DNA from: Odoribacter lunatus
Lineage (GTDB): Bacteria; Bacteroidota; Bacteroidia; Bacteroidales; Marinifilaceae
NCBI RefSeq assembly: GCF_943193135.1
Contig: NZ_CALPCZ010000006.1
Coordinates: 1-64,000 of the forward strand
Direction: 5' to 3'
Length of the DNA stretch: 64,000 nt
Shown: positions 25,361-34,455 of the stretch, one piece after another
Numbering within the stretch: the first letter of the stretch is position 1
Layout: every line of letters begins with the position of its first letter
The notes under the pieces: model-generated
Databases searched by the model: none
Told to the model about the DNA's origin: nothing
The model's input: the letters and a program-made list of their open reading frames with translations, nothing else
Made by a program: the position numbers and the translations under genes

Positions 25361-26492
25361 TTACAAGAACATCGTCATATACACGGGAATATAGTCTACC
25401 CCCTGTTCCCGTTTCAGGTCTTTGGTATAAATGACATATCTATTCTGCACCCGGTCGGAAAATTTCTCGCAAAAGGCATCCAACGATGTATGCGATTTGT
25501 AGCCGGAGGACTTCACCTCAATCGGCGACACCTTATGCCCATCCGATACCAAAAAATCTATTTCATAATATTTTTTCCCGTCCGCAAACGGAATCGTATG
25601 ATAAAACAACTGTTTGCCTGCTGCCCGCAACATCTGGGCGACGACATTTTCATAAACATACCCCAAATTAGTGCTAAGTTTGTCATTCAGCAGTTTTTCA
25701 TAAATGATGTTATCCGTGAAATCCTTGTCTTTGAAGGCCAGCGTAACAAACACTCCGGTATCGGATGTGTATATCTTAAAGCGCTCATTATCCATCGTAA
25801 GAGCCAGCCCGACATTCGGATCATTGGAATGATATGCCACATTAGCAGCCATACAATCATTCATCATTTTGACTACGCTTACAACCCGCTCTGCTCTTTC
25901 GCCGGGTATCGCCGCCGATATCTGATACCGCGAGGCATTCTTACTCAATTGTGCAGGTATGGCATCGTACAATGCGGCAGCCCTGCCCGTATTATCCAAC
26001 TTCCCAAAATCCTCCCCGTACAACGAAACAATATCCCGTTTTATTAAATCAACCGCTCCGAGATTGTTCGTCTTTATATACTCTGCAACGGCTTGCGGCA
26101 TACCTCCAACCAACATATACAAGCGAAAATCGCGCATCATTCTGCGATGAACGGTATCGCCTAACGGTACGCGTTTCTCAAATGCCGTACGCAACAACGG
26201 TATCGTGGCTGTATCACCCAAAGCCCAACGAAATTCCTCATAATCCATCGGGAACATATCGACTCGGGTCTCTTCACTTGGCAATAATAACGGCAAAGTC
26301 GATCAGAATGTAAGACTCATATTCATTCCGGGCGAACTCCTCCGCAAGCGTGGACTTGCCGATTCGTCTTGCCCCCTGTATAAGAATAGCCGATTCGCCG
26401 TTCCGCTCGTGCTTCCATTTGAGCAATCGGTCGTACATCTTGCGCTTAAACAACATTGCGTTCTTCCCCATATTCATTGACTTATAGTGCAA
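25361..26492 (-). pseudogene. Broken AAA ATPase / DUF4143-type protein gene
   Basis: Two overlapping frames make up one gene. The N-terminal piece (26492 to 26274) has LLKWKHERNGESAILIQGARRIGKSTL-type sequence with Walker A and stops after YILIDFA. The C-terminal piece (to 25361) starts in another frame at LLPSEETRVDMFPMDYEEFRW and continues to the family's normal end with a nuclease-like PIEVKSSGYKSHTSL. Intact relatives have about 60-70 residues between these pieces, including Walker B and sensor motifs. These are missing here, and the junction shifts frame, so the ATPase is almost surely inactive. The gene probably started at Met 26456. Related proteins are abundant, poorly characterised, and often in accessory DNA. 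Confidence 0.85.
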
Positions 26493-26929
26493 ATATAATG
26501 CCTTTTACATTTTCCACCAATTTATTTTCGCTCATTTTGTCAATTTCCACTTATTTTATCATTATCAAAATGTCAATATCCACCAAATATTTTAATATTT
26601 ACACGTCCATTTGATGATTACATATAGAGGTCGTTCTGAAACTTTCACCGCGGCGTTTACGTAAAATCCGGCTCACTATTTAATATTCGAGGCGATAAGA
26701 CTGGTTATTGCGGGCATATGGACTCTTCTTATCCTGATTATGACTCCGGAAGAGAATCGTCCTGTCAGGGTCTGCGGTTTTGCGAAGGCAACGGATATTC
26801 TCCTGAAAATTTTTCCCGAAGAATTGTATCCCTGGCTCCACTTCCACGAACAGGTGAACATTCCGCTGCTCGGGAAATAACCTGCGTCTTTGTTTTTTCA
26901 TTACATTTGAGGCCGCAATATTTTTCGGC
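26493..26929. other. Intergenic region with a possible 5'-truncated gene remnant
   Basis: AT-rich left part with no signal. A plus-strand frame ending at the TAA 26878-26880 can be read back to about 26672 (one hydrophobic segment, then PEENRPVRVCGFAKATDI and HEQVNIPLLGK). It looks protein-like but lacks a start upstream of an in-frame stop, so I treat it as a probable remnant or chance. Confidence 0.3.
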
Positions 26930-27409
26930 ATGACGACAAAAATAAACAAGACCAACGCGGCGCGCCTTTTGGACAAAGCGGCGATTCCGTACGAACTCAT
27001 TCCTTACGAAGTGGACGAAAACGACCTGGCTGCCACCCATGTCGCTGAACAACTGGGAGAAGACATCCGCTGCGTATTCAAAACGTTGGTATTGCATGGA
27101 GACAAAACCGGGTATTTTATCTGCGTCATTCCCGGCGACCGGGAAGTGGACCTGAAACTGGCGGCCAAAGTCTCCGGCAATAAAAAGGCGGACCTAATCC
27201 CCATGAAAGAATTGCTCCCCGTCACCGGTTACATCCGGGGCGGCTGCTCACCGATCGGCATGAAAAAGAACTTCCCGACCTTCATTCACGAAACCTGCGC
27301 TGATTTCCCGCATATTTTCATCAGCGCCGGCATCCGGGGCCTGCAAATCAAAATCGCCCCCGACGCCCTCATCCGCTACACCTCCGCCCGTCCCTGCCGG
27401 CTGTTTTAG
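26930..27409 (+). CDS. ybaK: YbaK/EbsC-type Cys-tRNA(Pro)/Cys-tRNA(Cys) deacylase
   Basis: 159 residues. The family pattern is clear: NAARLLDKAAIPYELIPYEV at the N-terminus, VFKTLVLHGDKTGYFICVIP, LDLKLAAK-like helix with the conserved Lys (about residue 45-50 FKTL), and GGCSPIGMKK with the substrate-loop Gly-Gly followed by SAGIRGLQIKI. It hydrolyses Cys mis-attached to tRNA-Pro, acting in trans with prolyl-tRNA synthetase. The gene is solitary between two decayed genes. Start at 26930 fits the normal N-terminal length. Confidence 0.92.
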   Translation: MTTKINKTNAARLLDKAAIPYELIPYEVDENDLAATHVAEQLGEDIRCVFKTLVLHGDKTGYFICVIPGDREVDLKLAAKVSGNKKADLIPMKELLPVTGYIRGGCSPIGMKKNFPTFIHETCADFPHIFISAGIRGLQIKIAPDALIRYTSARPCRLF

Positions 27410-27455
27410 ATTACCTCCACATTCGGTTACATAGGCAGACATCCTCGTTTACCCA

Positions 27456-28123
27456 TCAATCGTCATTCTCCTGTTTGAGCTGAGCGGCCTTCTTCTCGGC
27501 CAGTATCTGCTGGGCATTTATCGGCGAGATAACCGAGTGTCCCAACTGGTTTTCCAATTGCTTGCGAGCTACCTTTGCCACACTGCCACCGCTCCTGGCA
27601 ACACGCTTGCTTTGATCCAGTCCACGCGGTTGCTGCTGCCTGGATATTTCCGTAGTGGCAGCTCTTTGCGCACCTCGATGCTTTTCAGACGCTGGTTAAT
27701 CCACTGCTCCGAATAGCCTAACCGTTTGTAGTCGGTCATTGCCTGCTGAATCGAGAGTTCAGGGTCTTGCATCTGGTCAATACGGTCGCTTGCCACCTGT
27801 GCCATCCACAGCTTGAACGGCTCGGCTTTGGGCGAGGGAATCGACTGAATCAGGCGGAACAACTGCTCAGTGTCAGCCACATCGGTCATACGCATCTTGC
27901 CGTCGGCAGCCTGCATCTTGAAAGCGTGACAATTTGTCACGGTTTCATTTCCTTCGGCTTTGAGGCGTTGTTTCAGTTTACGCCAATAGGCTGGGGCATC
28001 TACGCTGTCGGTCAGAACTCCGACAACATCAATCACTGAGAAATACCACTTCTCAGCCTCGTCATCCCACACGGTACGCACCTTGCGTTGCTCGAATATC
28101 TGTATGGACTGTTTCTGCGTCAT
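27456..28123 (-). pseudogene. Frameshifted BRO-family (phage antirepressor-like) gene
   Basis: The N-terminal frame (28123 to 27569) carries the BRO-N domain (IFEQRKVRTVWDDEAEKWYF, VIDVVGVLTDSVDAPAYWRK) and runs normally up to RLKSIEVRKEL, then turns into unrelated residues. The family's C-terminal end is found in another frame just beyond (SGGSVAKVARKQLENQ ... INAQQILAEKKAAQLK, stop at 27456-27458). A middle stretch of about 60-80 residues is missing and the frame is shifted. Phage and mobile-element BRO proteins bind DNA and regulate lysogeny or host genes; intact chromosomal versions are common in Bacteroidales. The product here, if made, would be N-domain only. Confidence 0.85.
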
Positions 28124-28254
28124 CTTATATACTTTTATACAAAGATAAGAATTATAGACTCTTTATCCAAGCATACTTTAGGTGTGAATCGGCGAAATGG
28201 CAAAACAAATCAGGGGGAGTTGCACTCCCCCTGTCCCTTTCAATCACACAAACT

Positions 28255-28866
28255 CTACAAACCGGTCAGAAATTCATCAATCACCGGATGCCAGTTATCC
28301 CATGAAAAACCGATTGACGGATGCTGTATGGGCAATATATCCACTTTCTTGCCGTCACTCAACACATAGGTAATCGTTTCTATGTCCTCCCATTCGGCGT
28401 GTATCGTCCGACCTTTCTGCCCATGAGAGCGGAGAGCGTCGCGCAACAGATTGCCCCAGGCAATCACGCCGTCCGGACGATACGTCTCCAATAAGTTCAG
28501 GAAAGAGGGGTAAGACGCGATATACTGTCCCACTGTAGCCTGCTGACGAGGTTGCTCAAGGGGTTCCTGTATATAATTGCAGAAGAGGATGGAATTCCAG
28601 AATTCCACTCTCTCCTCCTGCGAAAGCTCACGTCCCGCCACCGCACGCTCGAATTTGGTGTACGTATTCATCCATCCTTCCCGCTCCGCCTCCGGATTCA
28701 GGAAAGCGTTTACCACATCGATGGTGATATTCTCCGTATAATCCTCCGGACGGGCAACATAATGACTATCCCCCAACGCTATGATTTTCTTGCCGCGGAA
28801 TCCCTGCTCATACTGCTTGCCAACCCAGGGTTTCGCCATAATTTGTTCCATTCCTTCTGTTTTCAT
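28255..28866 (-). CDS. Hypothetical protein with uracil-DNA-glycosylase-like motif layout
   Basis: 203 residues, soluble. Three spaced motifs recall the UDG fold: KIIALGDSHY early (about 26-35) in the place of the GxDPY water-activating motif, DGVIAWGNLLRDAL in the middle in place of the VVLLWG strand, and ILPIQHPSIGF near the end (about 180-190) in place of the HPSP loop. The substitution of SHY for the DPY triad suggests altered chemistry, if it is a UDG relative at all. Start may be at Met1, Met6 or Met10. It is transcribed alone upstream of the BRO pseudogene. I do not recognise it as a named family. Confidence 0.55.
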   Translation of the reverse strand: MKTEGMEQIMAKPWVGKQYEQGFRGKKIIALGDSHYVARPEDYTENITIDVVNAFLNPEAEREGWMNTYTKFERAVAGRELSQEERVEFWNSILFCNYIQEPLEQPRQQATVGQYIASYPSFLNLLETYRPDGVIAWGNLLRDALRSHGQKGRTIHAEWEDIETITYVLSDGKKVDILPIQHPSIGFSWDNWHPVIDEFLTGL

Positions 28867-28896
28867 TTCATTTAAAATTTTAATTGTTAGATATAG

Positions 28897-31800
28897 TTAT
28901 TTAGAACACTCTCCATTTAATATTTGCTCTTGGGTAGGGTTATATTTATTGCCGCTGACCTCATAAGTACCGTTAAAAGTTTGTAACGCATTTTTCAAAG
29001 CACAATAATTAGATAAACCCAGGCAATCTTCTATATTTACACCACCCAATATACTACCACCATTATTTATCTCTTTTAAATTGTCTAAGCCTACCAACGA
29101 GGTTAAGGCTGCACAACCGCGGATGGACAAACCTATTCCGACACTACTCAAATTGTCTAAGCTGCTCAACGAACTTAAGGCTACACAATTTTTGATCTCC
29201 AAAAAATTTCCGACACTACTCAAATTGTCTAAGCCGCTCAACGAACTTAAGGATGCACAATTGTAGATGAGCAAATTTCCGCTGACACTACTCAAATTGT
29301 CTAAGCCGCTCAACGAGCTTAAGGCTCCACAATCACCGATGGTCAAACTGTTGAGACTACTCAAATTTTCTAAGCCGCTCAACGAACTTAAGGCCATACA
29401 ATTTTTGATGGATAAACCTCCGACACTATTCAAATTTTCTAAGCCGCTCAACGAGCTTAAGGCTCCACAATCGCTGATGGATAACCCTCCTCTACTCAAA
29501 TTTTCTAAGCCGCTCAACGAGCTTAAGGATGCACAATTGTTGATGTACAAAGTCAGTCTAACATTACTCAATTTTTCTAAGCCGCTTAACGAGGTTAAGG
29601 CTGCACAATTGTTAATGTACAAACACCCTCCGACAATACTCAAATTTTCTAAGCCGCTCAACGAGCTTAAGGCTCCACAATAGCTGATGGTCAAATTTCC
29701 GACACTACTCAAATTGTCTAAGCCGCTCAACGAGGTTAATGCACTACAATAGGAGATAGACAATTCTCTGACACTACTCAAATTGTCTAAGCCACTCAAC
29801 GAGGTTAAGGCTCCACAATAGCTGATGGTCAAAGTTCCGACACTACTCAAATTGTCTAAGCCGCTCAACGAGGTTAATGCACTACAATAGGAGATAGACA
29901 ATTCTCTGACACTACTCAATTTTTCTAAACCTTTCAAAGTAGTCAAACTGGAACAATCAAGTCTCAGTGAACCGTCTATCTCAACAAGGTTGTTATTCAA
30001 TTCCTGCAAAGTCTTTAATTCCTGTCCTGTTACGCTCACATTTCCGATAATTTTGGTATATTTGGAAAAATCTGCCAGGTCTTGCTTTGCTGACAACACA
30101 ACATCACCGACATAGACACATCCCTCTTGCGTGATATAAACGGTAACTGTCTGCTCGCTATTTTTGTCCCGCACGATGATTTCCCCTCTACGGGCATCCA
30201 CACCGTCGTATCTCGAAATGCGGAATCCTATTGTACTCGTGACCAAACCTCTGGTTGAGGGTATCTGCTGTATCCAACTCTGATCTTCCTGCGAAATAAC
30301 AACCTCGTAATCCACATTGCTTTTTACCTCCACAGAAATATCTCCCCCTTCCATAGGTATTGTAAATTGTCTTTCAGATAAAAGAAGCACGCTTCCCGAA
30401 TTCTGGATAACATGCAATGTGTCACTTAACTCTTTGCCCCGTGCCTTCACCACCACTTTCGCTTCGCGACTTTCGTAGTTACCATTTGCACCGATGTTAA
30501 AACGAATTTCATTCTCTCCGCCATTTACCCGGCTAATCCAGGTTGTTGCTTCTGCGGGAATAATCACGTCGTACTCCACATTCGCACTAACCGCGACACC
30601 AATCGTTCCTCCGGCAGCCGCCACCTCCACTTTCCGGAGGGTTAAAGTTAGATAAGGAACTTCCGGATTTTGTCCCTCTGAAGTACCTTTTTGAATCTGT
30701 AGAGTAATCAGTTTATTATTATATGTCCATTCTTTTGATTGATATTGAGGCATATTATTTTCATCAAACCAAGCCGTAAGCAGGAAAATCTCCCCATTGC
30801 CAGGATTGCTCCAACACTTCAATTCTGCTAATTCGGTGTTCTTGCTGACATTCAAGGTCGTTAATTGATTATCTGTACAAGCCAACGCCTTTAGTTTCGT
30901 GTTTTCCTCCACATTTAAAGTCGTTAATTGATTGCTACTGCAACACAACTTCGTCAACTCTGTATTTTTAGTCACATCCAAAGTCTGGAGTTTATTAACG
31001 TCGCAATTCAGTTCCACCAACGCCACATTCTTGCTTACATCCAAATTTGCAAGTTTGTTACTCCAGCAAATCAAGTGTGTCAATTTCATATTTTTACTCA
31101 CATCCAAAACCGAGATTTCATTTTGAATACACTCTAATTTTGTCAATGCAGTAAAATATTCTATTCCCATCAGAGATGTTAATTGAGCTCCATTGACATT
31201 AACCTCCGTTATTTTATTTACTTCCCCACTTGTAATGTGCTTGGCATCCTCGACATACCCTTTTTCTTGCAACACCTGGGCAAATTTCGGATCGAACTTG
31301 TCCGTGATGTCCGTATTTTCATCGATACCCTGCATCACAGTCAGGCGCTGCTTTTTGTCGCCAAAATCGATATCTATGAATGCCTGCCGCAATGTTGATG
31401 TCGCATTTTGTGTCGCGGTTATGGTCAATCTCACCACACCTGCCTCTCCACTCTTCGCAGAGAGCGACAACCATCCGGAAATATCTCCATCATAACTTAC
31501 GGAAGCCTGCCAAGCATCAGGAACAGCAAATTCTATGGTTTCAGAATCAGCCTCGCAATCCAGTAAATATTCGGTCTTCGGGAAGTTGCCGGTGGAAGCT
31601 ATCGACTCTTGTTTCGCCTGCCGGACATGCAGCGTATCGGTCAGTTCGCCGTCCTGCTCCTTGATGATGACCACGGCGGAGCGGGCTGCGTCGCCCTCGT
31701 TTCCGTCAATGGAGAAATAGAGTTTGTCCGTGCGGAGAGCACGGGTGGAAAGATGGGATACCCACGTATTCACGCTGTCGGGAACGATGACTTCGTAGTC

Positions 31801-32532
31801 GATGTTGGTTTTCAGTTCCACAGTGATTTCCTGTGCCGCAGCAGAAAGGTTATACGTATCTTCGGAAAGAATCAGGTAACTTTCCCCCGCATTTCCGGAC
31901 TGGTAAACATAAGCCGTGTCTTTCTTCGAACCGCCGGAGAAGACGATGTAGCCCTCGCGTTTTTGGCTGTCCTCGTTGGGCGAAACGGTGTAACGGAAAG
32001 ACTGCGAGGTCATCGTTCTGGTGTCGGGAGCCTTTTTTATCCACGCCTGGAAAGCGGACGGAATCATGGAAGTGCATTCGACACTCGCCTGCAACGTCAC
32101 GGTAAGGTCGCCTCCCTCGGCAGCCACCTCGAACTTGTCTTTGGCCAGCGTGAGGGCATTGACGCCTTTCTGGGTGACGGCAAGCACCTTGCTCTGCGAA
32201 CCGCAGCGGACAGTGAGGTTCACATTGCGGTCGGACGTGAGCGTGGAGGCTTCCACCGTCACTCTCACCGGCAGCTGTCCCGATCCGGTGGTCACACTCG
32301 GCTGACACCACTCATTGCCGCCCGTCAGTGTCCATACACCGGAACCATTGACGGTAAACTCTTTCCAGCCGCCCGAGGCATCAAAAACAAGGTCTTCGGT
32401 CGAAAGGCTCAACGTCGTGCCTGCCGGATTATCCGGATTGTTCGGGTCATAAGGTTTATCAATATCCTCATGTTTACTGCAACTCAACAGGGCACACACC
32501 AGTGCCGCCAGAATAAAAAACGATTTTCTCAT
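28897..32532 (-). CDS. Giant BACON-domain and leucine-rich-repeat surface lipoprotein
   Basis: 1211 residues from the ATG at 32532 (MRKSFFILAALVCALLSC, lipobox Cys). The open frame to 32553 adds seven unlikely residues. Order: four BACON-like beta domains (about 40-405), an internalin-like block of six 21-residue repeats (about 450-600, consensus LDVSKNxxLxxLxC), two further BACON domains (about 635-815), and 13 repeats of 22-25 residues (about 845-1165, consensus SLSGLDNLSSVxxLxIxxC). BACON domains bind glycans or mucin-like ligands, and LRR arrays bind proteins or glycans, so a surface adhesin is likely. The DNA of the second array is highly repetitive, hence prone to length change. The gene is led by structured leader B. 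Confidence 0.88.
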   Translation of the reverse strand: MRKSFFILAALVCALLSCSKHEDIDKPYDPNNPDNPAGTTLSLSTEDLVFDASGGWKEFTVNGSGVWTLTGGNEWCQPSVTTGSGQLPVRVTVEASTLTSDRNVNLTVRCGSQSKVLAVTQKGVNALTLAKDKFEVAAEGGDLTVTLQASVECTSMIPSAFQAWIKKAPDTRTMTSQSFRYTVSPNEDSQKREGYIVFSGGSKKDTAYVYQSGNAGESYLILSEDTYNLSAAAQEITVELKTNIDYEVIVPDSVNTWVSHLSTRALRTDKLYFSIDGNEGDAARSAVVIIKEQDGELTDTLHVRQAKQESIASTGNFPKTEYLLDCEADSETIEFAVPDAWQASVSYDGDISGWLSLSAKSGEAGVVRLTITATQNATSTLRQAFIDIDFGDKKQRLTVMQGIDENTDITDKFDPKFAQVLQEKGYVEDAKHITSGEVNKITEVNVNGAQLTSLMGIEYFTALTKLECIQNEISVLDVSKNMKLTHLICWSNKLANLDVSKNVALVELNCDVNKLQTLDVTKNTELTKLCCSSNQLTTLNVEENTKLKALACTDNQLTTLNVSKNTELAELKCWSNPGNGEIFLLTAWFDENNMPQYQSKEWTYNNKLITLQIQKGTSEGQNPEVPYLTLTLRKVEVAAAGGTIGVAVSANVEYDVIIPAEATTWISRVNGGENEIRFNIGANGNYESREAKVVVKARGKELSDTLHVIQNSGSVLLLSERQFTIPMEGGDISVEVKSNVDYEVVISQEDQSWIQQIPSTRGLVTSTIGFRISRYDGVDARRGEIIVRDKNSEQTVTVYITQEGCVYVGDVVLSAKQDLADFSKYTKIIGNVSVTGQELKTLQELNNNLVEIDGSLRLDCSSLTTLKGLEKLSSVRELSISYCSALTSLSGLDNLSSVGTLTISYCGALTSLSGLDNLSSVRELSISYCSALTSLSGLDNLSSVGNLTISYCGALSSLSGLENLSIVGGCLYINNCAALTSLSGLEKLSNVRLTLYINNCASLSSLSGLENLSRGGLSISDCGALSSLSGLENLNSVGGLSIKNCMALSSLSGLENLSSLNSLTIGDCGALSSLSGLDNLSSVSGNLLIYNCASLSSLSGLDNLSSVGNFLEIKNCVALSSLSSLDNLSSVGIGLSIRGCAALTSLVGLDNLKEINNGGSILGGVNIEDCLGLSNYCALKNALQTFNGTYEVSGNKYNPTQEQILNGECSK
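29055..29975 (-). repeat. Tandem coding repeats (13 units) inside the BACON/LRR gene
   Basis: About 13 units of 66-75 bp share a nearly identical core (plus-strand AAATTGTCTAAGCCGCTCAA) encoding LSGLDNLSS or LSGLENLSS. Units remain a multiple of three, so gain or loss of units keeps the frame. Confidence 0.85.
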
Positions 32533-32845
32533 AGCTATTACTTTTAAAATCAAACAATTCTTGATTTAGCTACCTGAAATTCCCCAAAGGCAAGTCTATA
32601 ACATACGAAAAGCGTGGGAATTTTTCCGTTCTATCGAACTTGAGGGTCTAGACTCCCTTATACTCAGATAAAACGACACCCCACGCTAACCCGCATATAG
32701 CTTAGAAAAGTATATATGGAAAGCATGAGCGTTTGTACCGCAATCCTTTGAGTATATGAAATTGTCTAGATTTCAAGTTCAGGATAAAGCAGAAACGCTT
32801 TCAAATAAAAAAAATATGTCCGTCCGTGCGGATACACCGCACAAG
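32533..32845 (-). ncRNA. Structured 5' leader RNA, copy B (BACON/LRR gene)
   Basis: Same layout as copy A with compensatory changes. P1 32611-32618 pairs with 32680-32687 (AGCGTGGG/CCCACGCT). The long-range helix pairs 32636-32643 with 32773-32780 (GAACTTGA/TCAAGTTC) and 32647-32653 with 32764-32770 (TCTAGAC/GTCTAGA). The outer helix pairs 32729-32734 with 32793-32798, and the inner helix 32743-32747 with 32781-32785 (ATCCT/AGGAT). The hairpin TGAAA/TTTCA again presents a 9-nt loop with the GTCTAGA arm. A 5' hairpin (GTGCGG/CCGCAC) follows the promoter. The terminator alternative is weaker than in A and C: a GGGA/TCCC core, then GCTTTTCG. It ends about 78 bp before the start codon. Confidence 0.7.
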
Positions 32846-32851
32846 ACTTGA

Positions 32852-32859
32852 CAAATATA
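32852..32859 (-). promoter_or_regulatory. -7 promoter box of leader B
   Basis: TATATTTG on the minus strand, matching TAnnTTTG and identical to the boxes of leaders A and C. Transcription would begin near 32845. Confidence 0.6.
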
Positions 32860-32969
32860 GTTTTTTTTTGTTTTTTATACAAACTGCCGGCCTGAACACC
32901 GTCTGTTTGTATATTGTCAGATGAAAATAAAAACTATATCTTTACGCATCCAATACAAAACGCAAAAAC

Positions 32970-34442
32970 ATGGAAAACAAACTGACGATATATAACACCA
33001 TGAGCCGCCGGAAAGAAGAGTTTCAACCCCTGAATCCTCCTTTCGTAGGCCTCTATGTCTGCGGACCGACCGTTTACGGAGACGCCCACCTGGGACACGC
33101 GCGTCCGGCCATCACATTCGACGTACTTTTCAGATATCTGCAATACCTGGGATACAAAGTCAGATACATCCGCAATATCACGGACGTCGGGCATCTGACC
33201 AACGACAGCGATGACGGGGAAGACAAAATCGAAAAAAAGGCGAAGCTGGACCGGCTGGAACCGATGGAAATCGTTCAGTTCTACACCAACCGCTACCATA
33301 AAAACATGGAGCAGCTCAACACGCTTAGCCCAAGCATCGAGCCCCACGCGTCCGGTCATATCATCGAACAGCAGGAACTCATCAAAAAGATATTGGAAAA
33401 CGGTTTCGCTTACGAAAGCGACGGAAGCGTCTACTTCGACGTAGAAGCCTACAACAAGAAATACCCGTACGGCAAACTCTCCGGCCGCAAGATCGAGGAA
33501 CTGTTTGCCAACACCCGCCAGCTGGACGGACAGAGTGAAAAAAAGAATCCTTTCGACTTCGCCCTCTGGAAAAAAGCTTCGCCGGAACACATCATGCGCT
33601 GGCCGTCTCCGTGGAGCGACGGATTCCCCGGCTGGCATCTGGAATGCTCCTGCATGAGCCAGAAATATTTAGGCGACGTCTTCGACATCCACGGTGGCGG
33701 GCTGGATTTACAGTTCCCGCACCACGAATGCGAAATCGCCCAGAGCACGGCGGCTTACGGCCACGAAGCCGTACGCTACTGGATGCATAACAACATGATT
33801 ACCATCAACGGACAGAAGATGGGCAAATCATTGGGCAATTTCATCACCCTCGACCAACTATTCTCCGGTGAAAACGACGTATTGGAACAACCTTACTCCC
33901 CGATGACCGTCAGATTCTTCATTCTCCAGGCTCATTACCGCAGTCCGCTCGACTTCTCAAACGAAGCCCTGCAAGCCGCCGAAAAAGGTTACGAACGTCT
34001 GATGGCAGCCATAGACGTATTGCAACACCTGAAACCAAGCGACAAAAACTCAGTGAACGTAGACGAACTAACCGCCAAATGTTTTCAGGCTCTAAACGAC
34101 GACTTGAACACACCGATTCTCATCTCACACCTCTTCGACGGAGTACGCACAATTAATTCCATCGCTGCGGGGAACGCACAGATAGATACCGCCAATTTAG
34201 AAAAACTGCGAAAATTGTATAACGACTTCGTCTTCACCATTCTCGGTTTGAAAAAAGAAGGCGAATCGGCAGGAAAAGAACATGAAGTATTAGGCAAAGT
34301 CCTCGACATGGTCATGAGTATCCGGACAGAAGCCAAACAAAAGAAAGACTGGGCGACCTCCGACAAAATACGGGACGAACTGAAAAACGCAGGAGTAAAC
34401 GTAAAAGACACGAAAGACGGTTATGAATGGTCAGTTGAATAA
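32970..34442 (+). CDS. cysS: Cysteinyl-tRNA synthetase
   Basis: 490 residues, normal length. Class I signature [18 protein letters not shown] (about 28-45; contains the HIGH-like HLGH and first zinc Cys), later zinc ligands in WHLECSCMS and [11 protein letters not shown], and the KMSKS loop as KMGKSLGNF (about residue 283). The C-terminal anticodon-binding helix bundle is present (about 400-490). It charges tRNA-Cys in the cytosol. The downstream lipoprotein frame overlaps its 3' end, but that gene's better start is 34456, 13 bp after the stop, so the two are probably co-transcribed. Confidence 0.97.
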   Translation: MENKLTIYNTMSRRKEEFQPLNPPFVGLYVCGPTVYGDAHLGHARPAITFDVLFRYLQYLGYKVRYIRNITDVGHLTNDSDDGEDKIEKKAKLDRLEPMEIVQFYTNRYHKNMEQLNTLSPSIEPHASGHIIEQQELIKKILENGFAYESDGSVYFDVEAYNKKYPYGKLSGRKIEELFANTRQLDGQSEKKNPFDFALWKKASPEHIMRWPSPWSDGFPGWHLECSCMSQKYLGDVFDIHGGGLDLQFPHHECEIAQSTAAYGHEAVRYWMHNNMITINGQKMGKSLGNFITLDQLFSGENDVLEQPYSPMTVRFFILQAHYRSPLDFSNEALQAAEKGYERLMAAIDVLQHLKPSDKNSVNVDELTAKCFQALNDDLNTPILISHLFDGVRTINSIAAGNAQIDTANLEKLRKLYNDFVFTILGLKKEGESAGKEHEVLGKVLDMVMSIRTEAKQKKDWATSDKIRDELKNAGVNVKDTKDGYEWSVE

Positions 34443-34455
34443 AAAAAACACATTC

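Noticed and set aside
26680-27000. Minus-strand open frame overlapping the ybaK start
   Set aside because: Its composition is basic and irregular, and it overlaps a clear ybaK gene; it is more likely chance.
29055-29975. Regular repeats suggestive of a CRISPR array
   Set aside because: The repeats are coding, of 66-75 bp units in phase with the reading frame, encode leucine-rich repeats, and have no unique spacers or cas genes.
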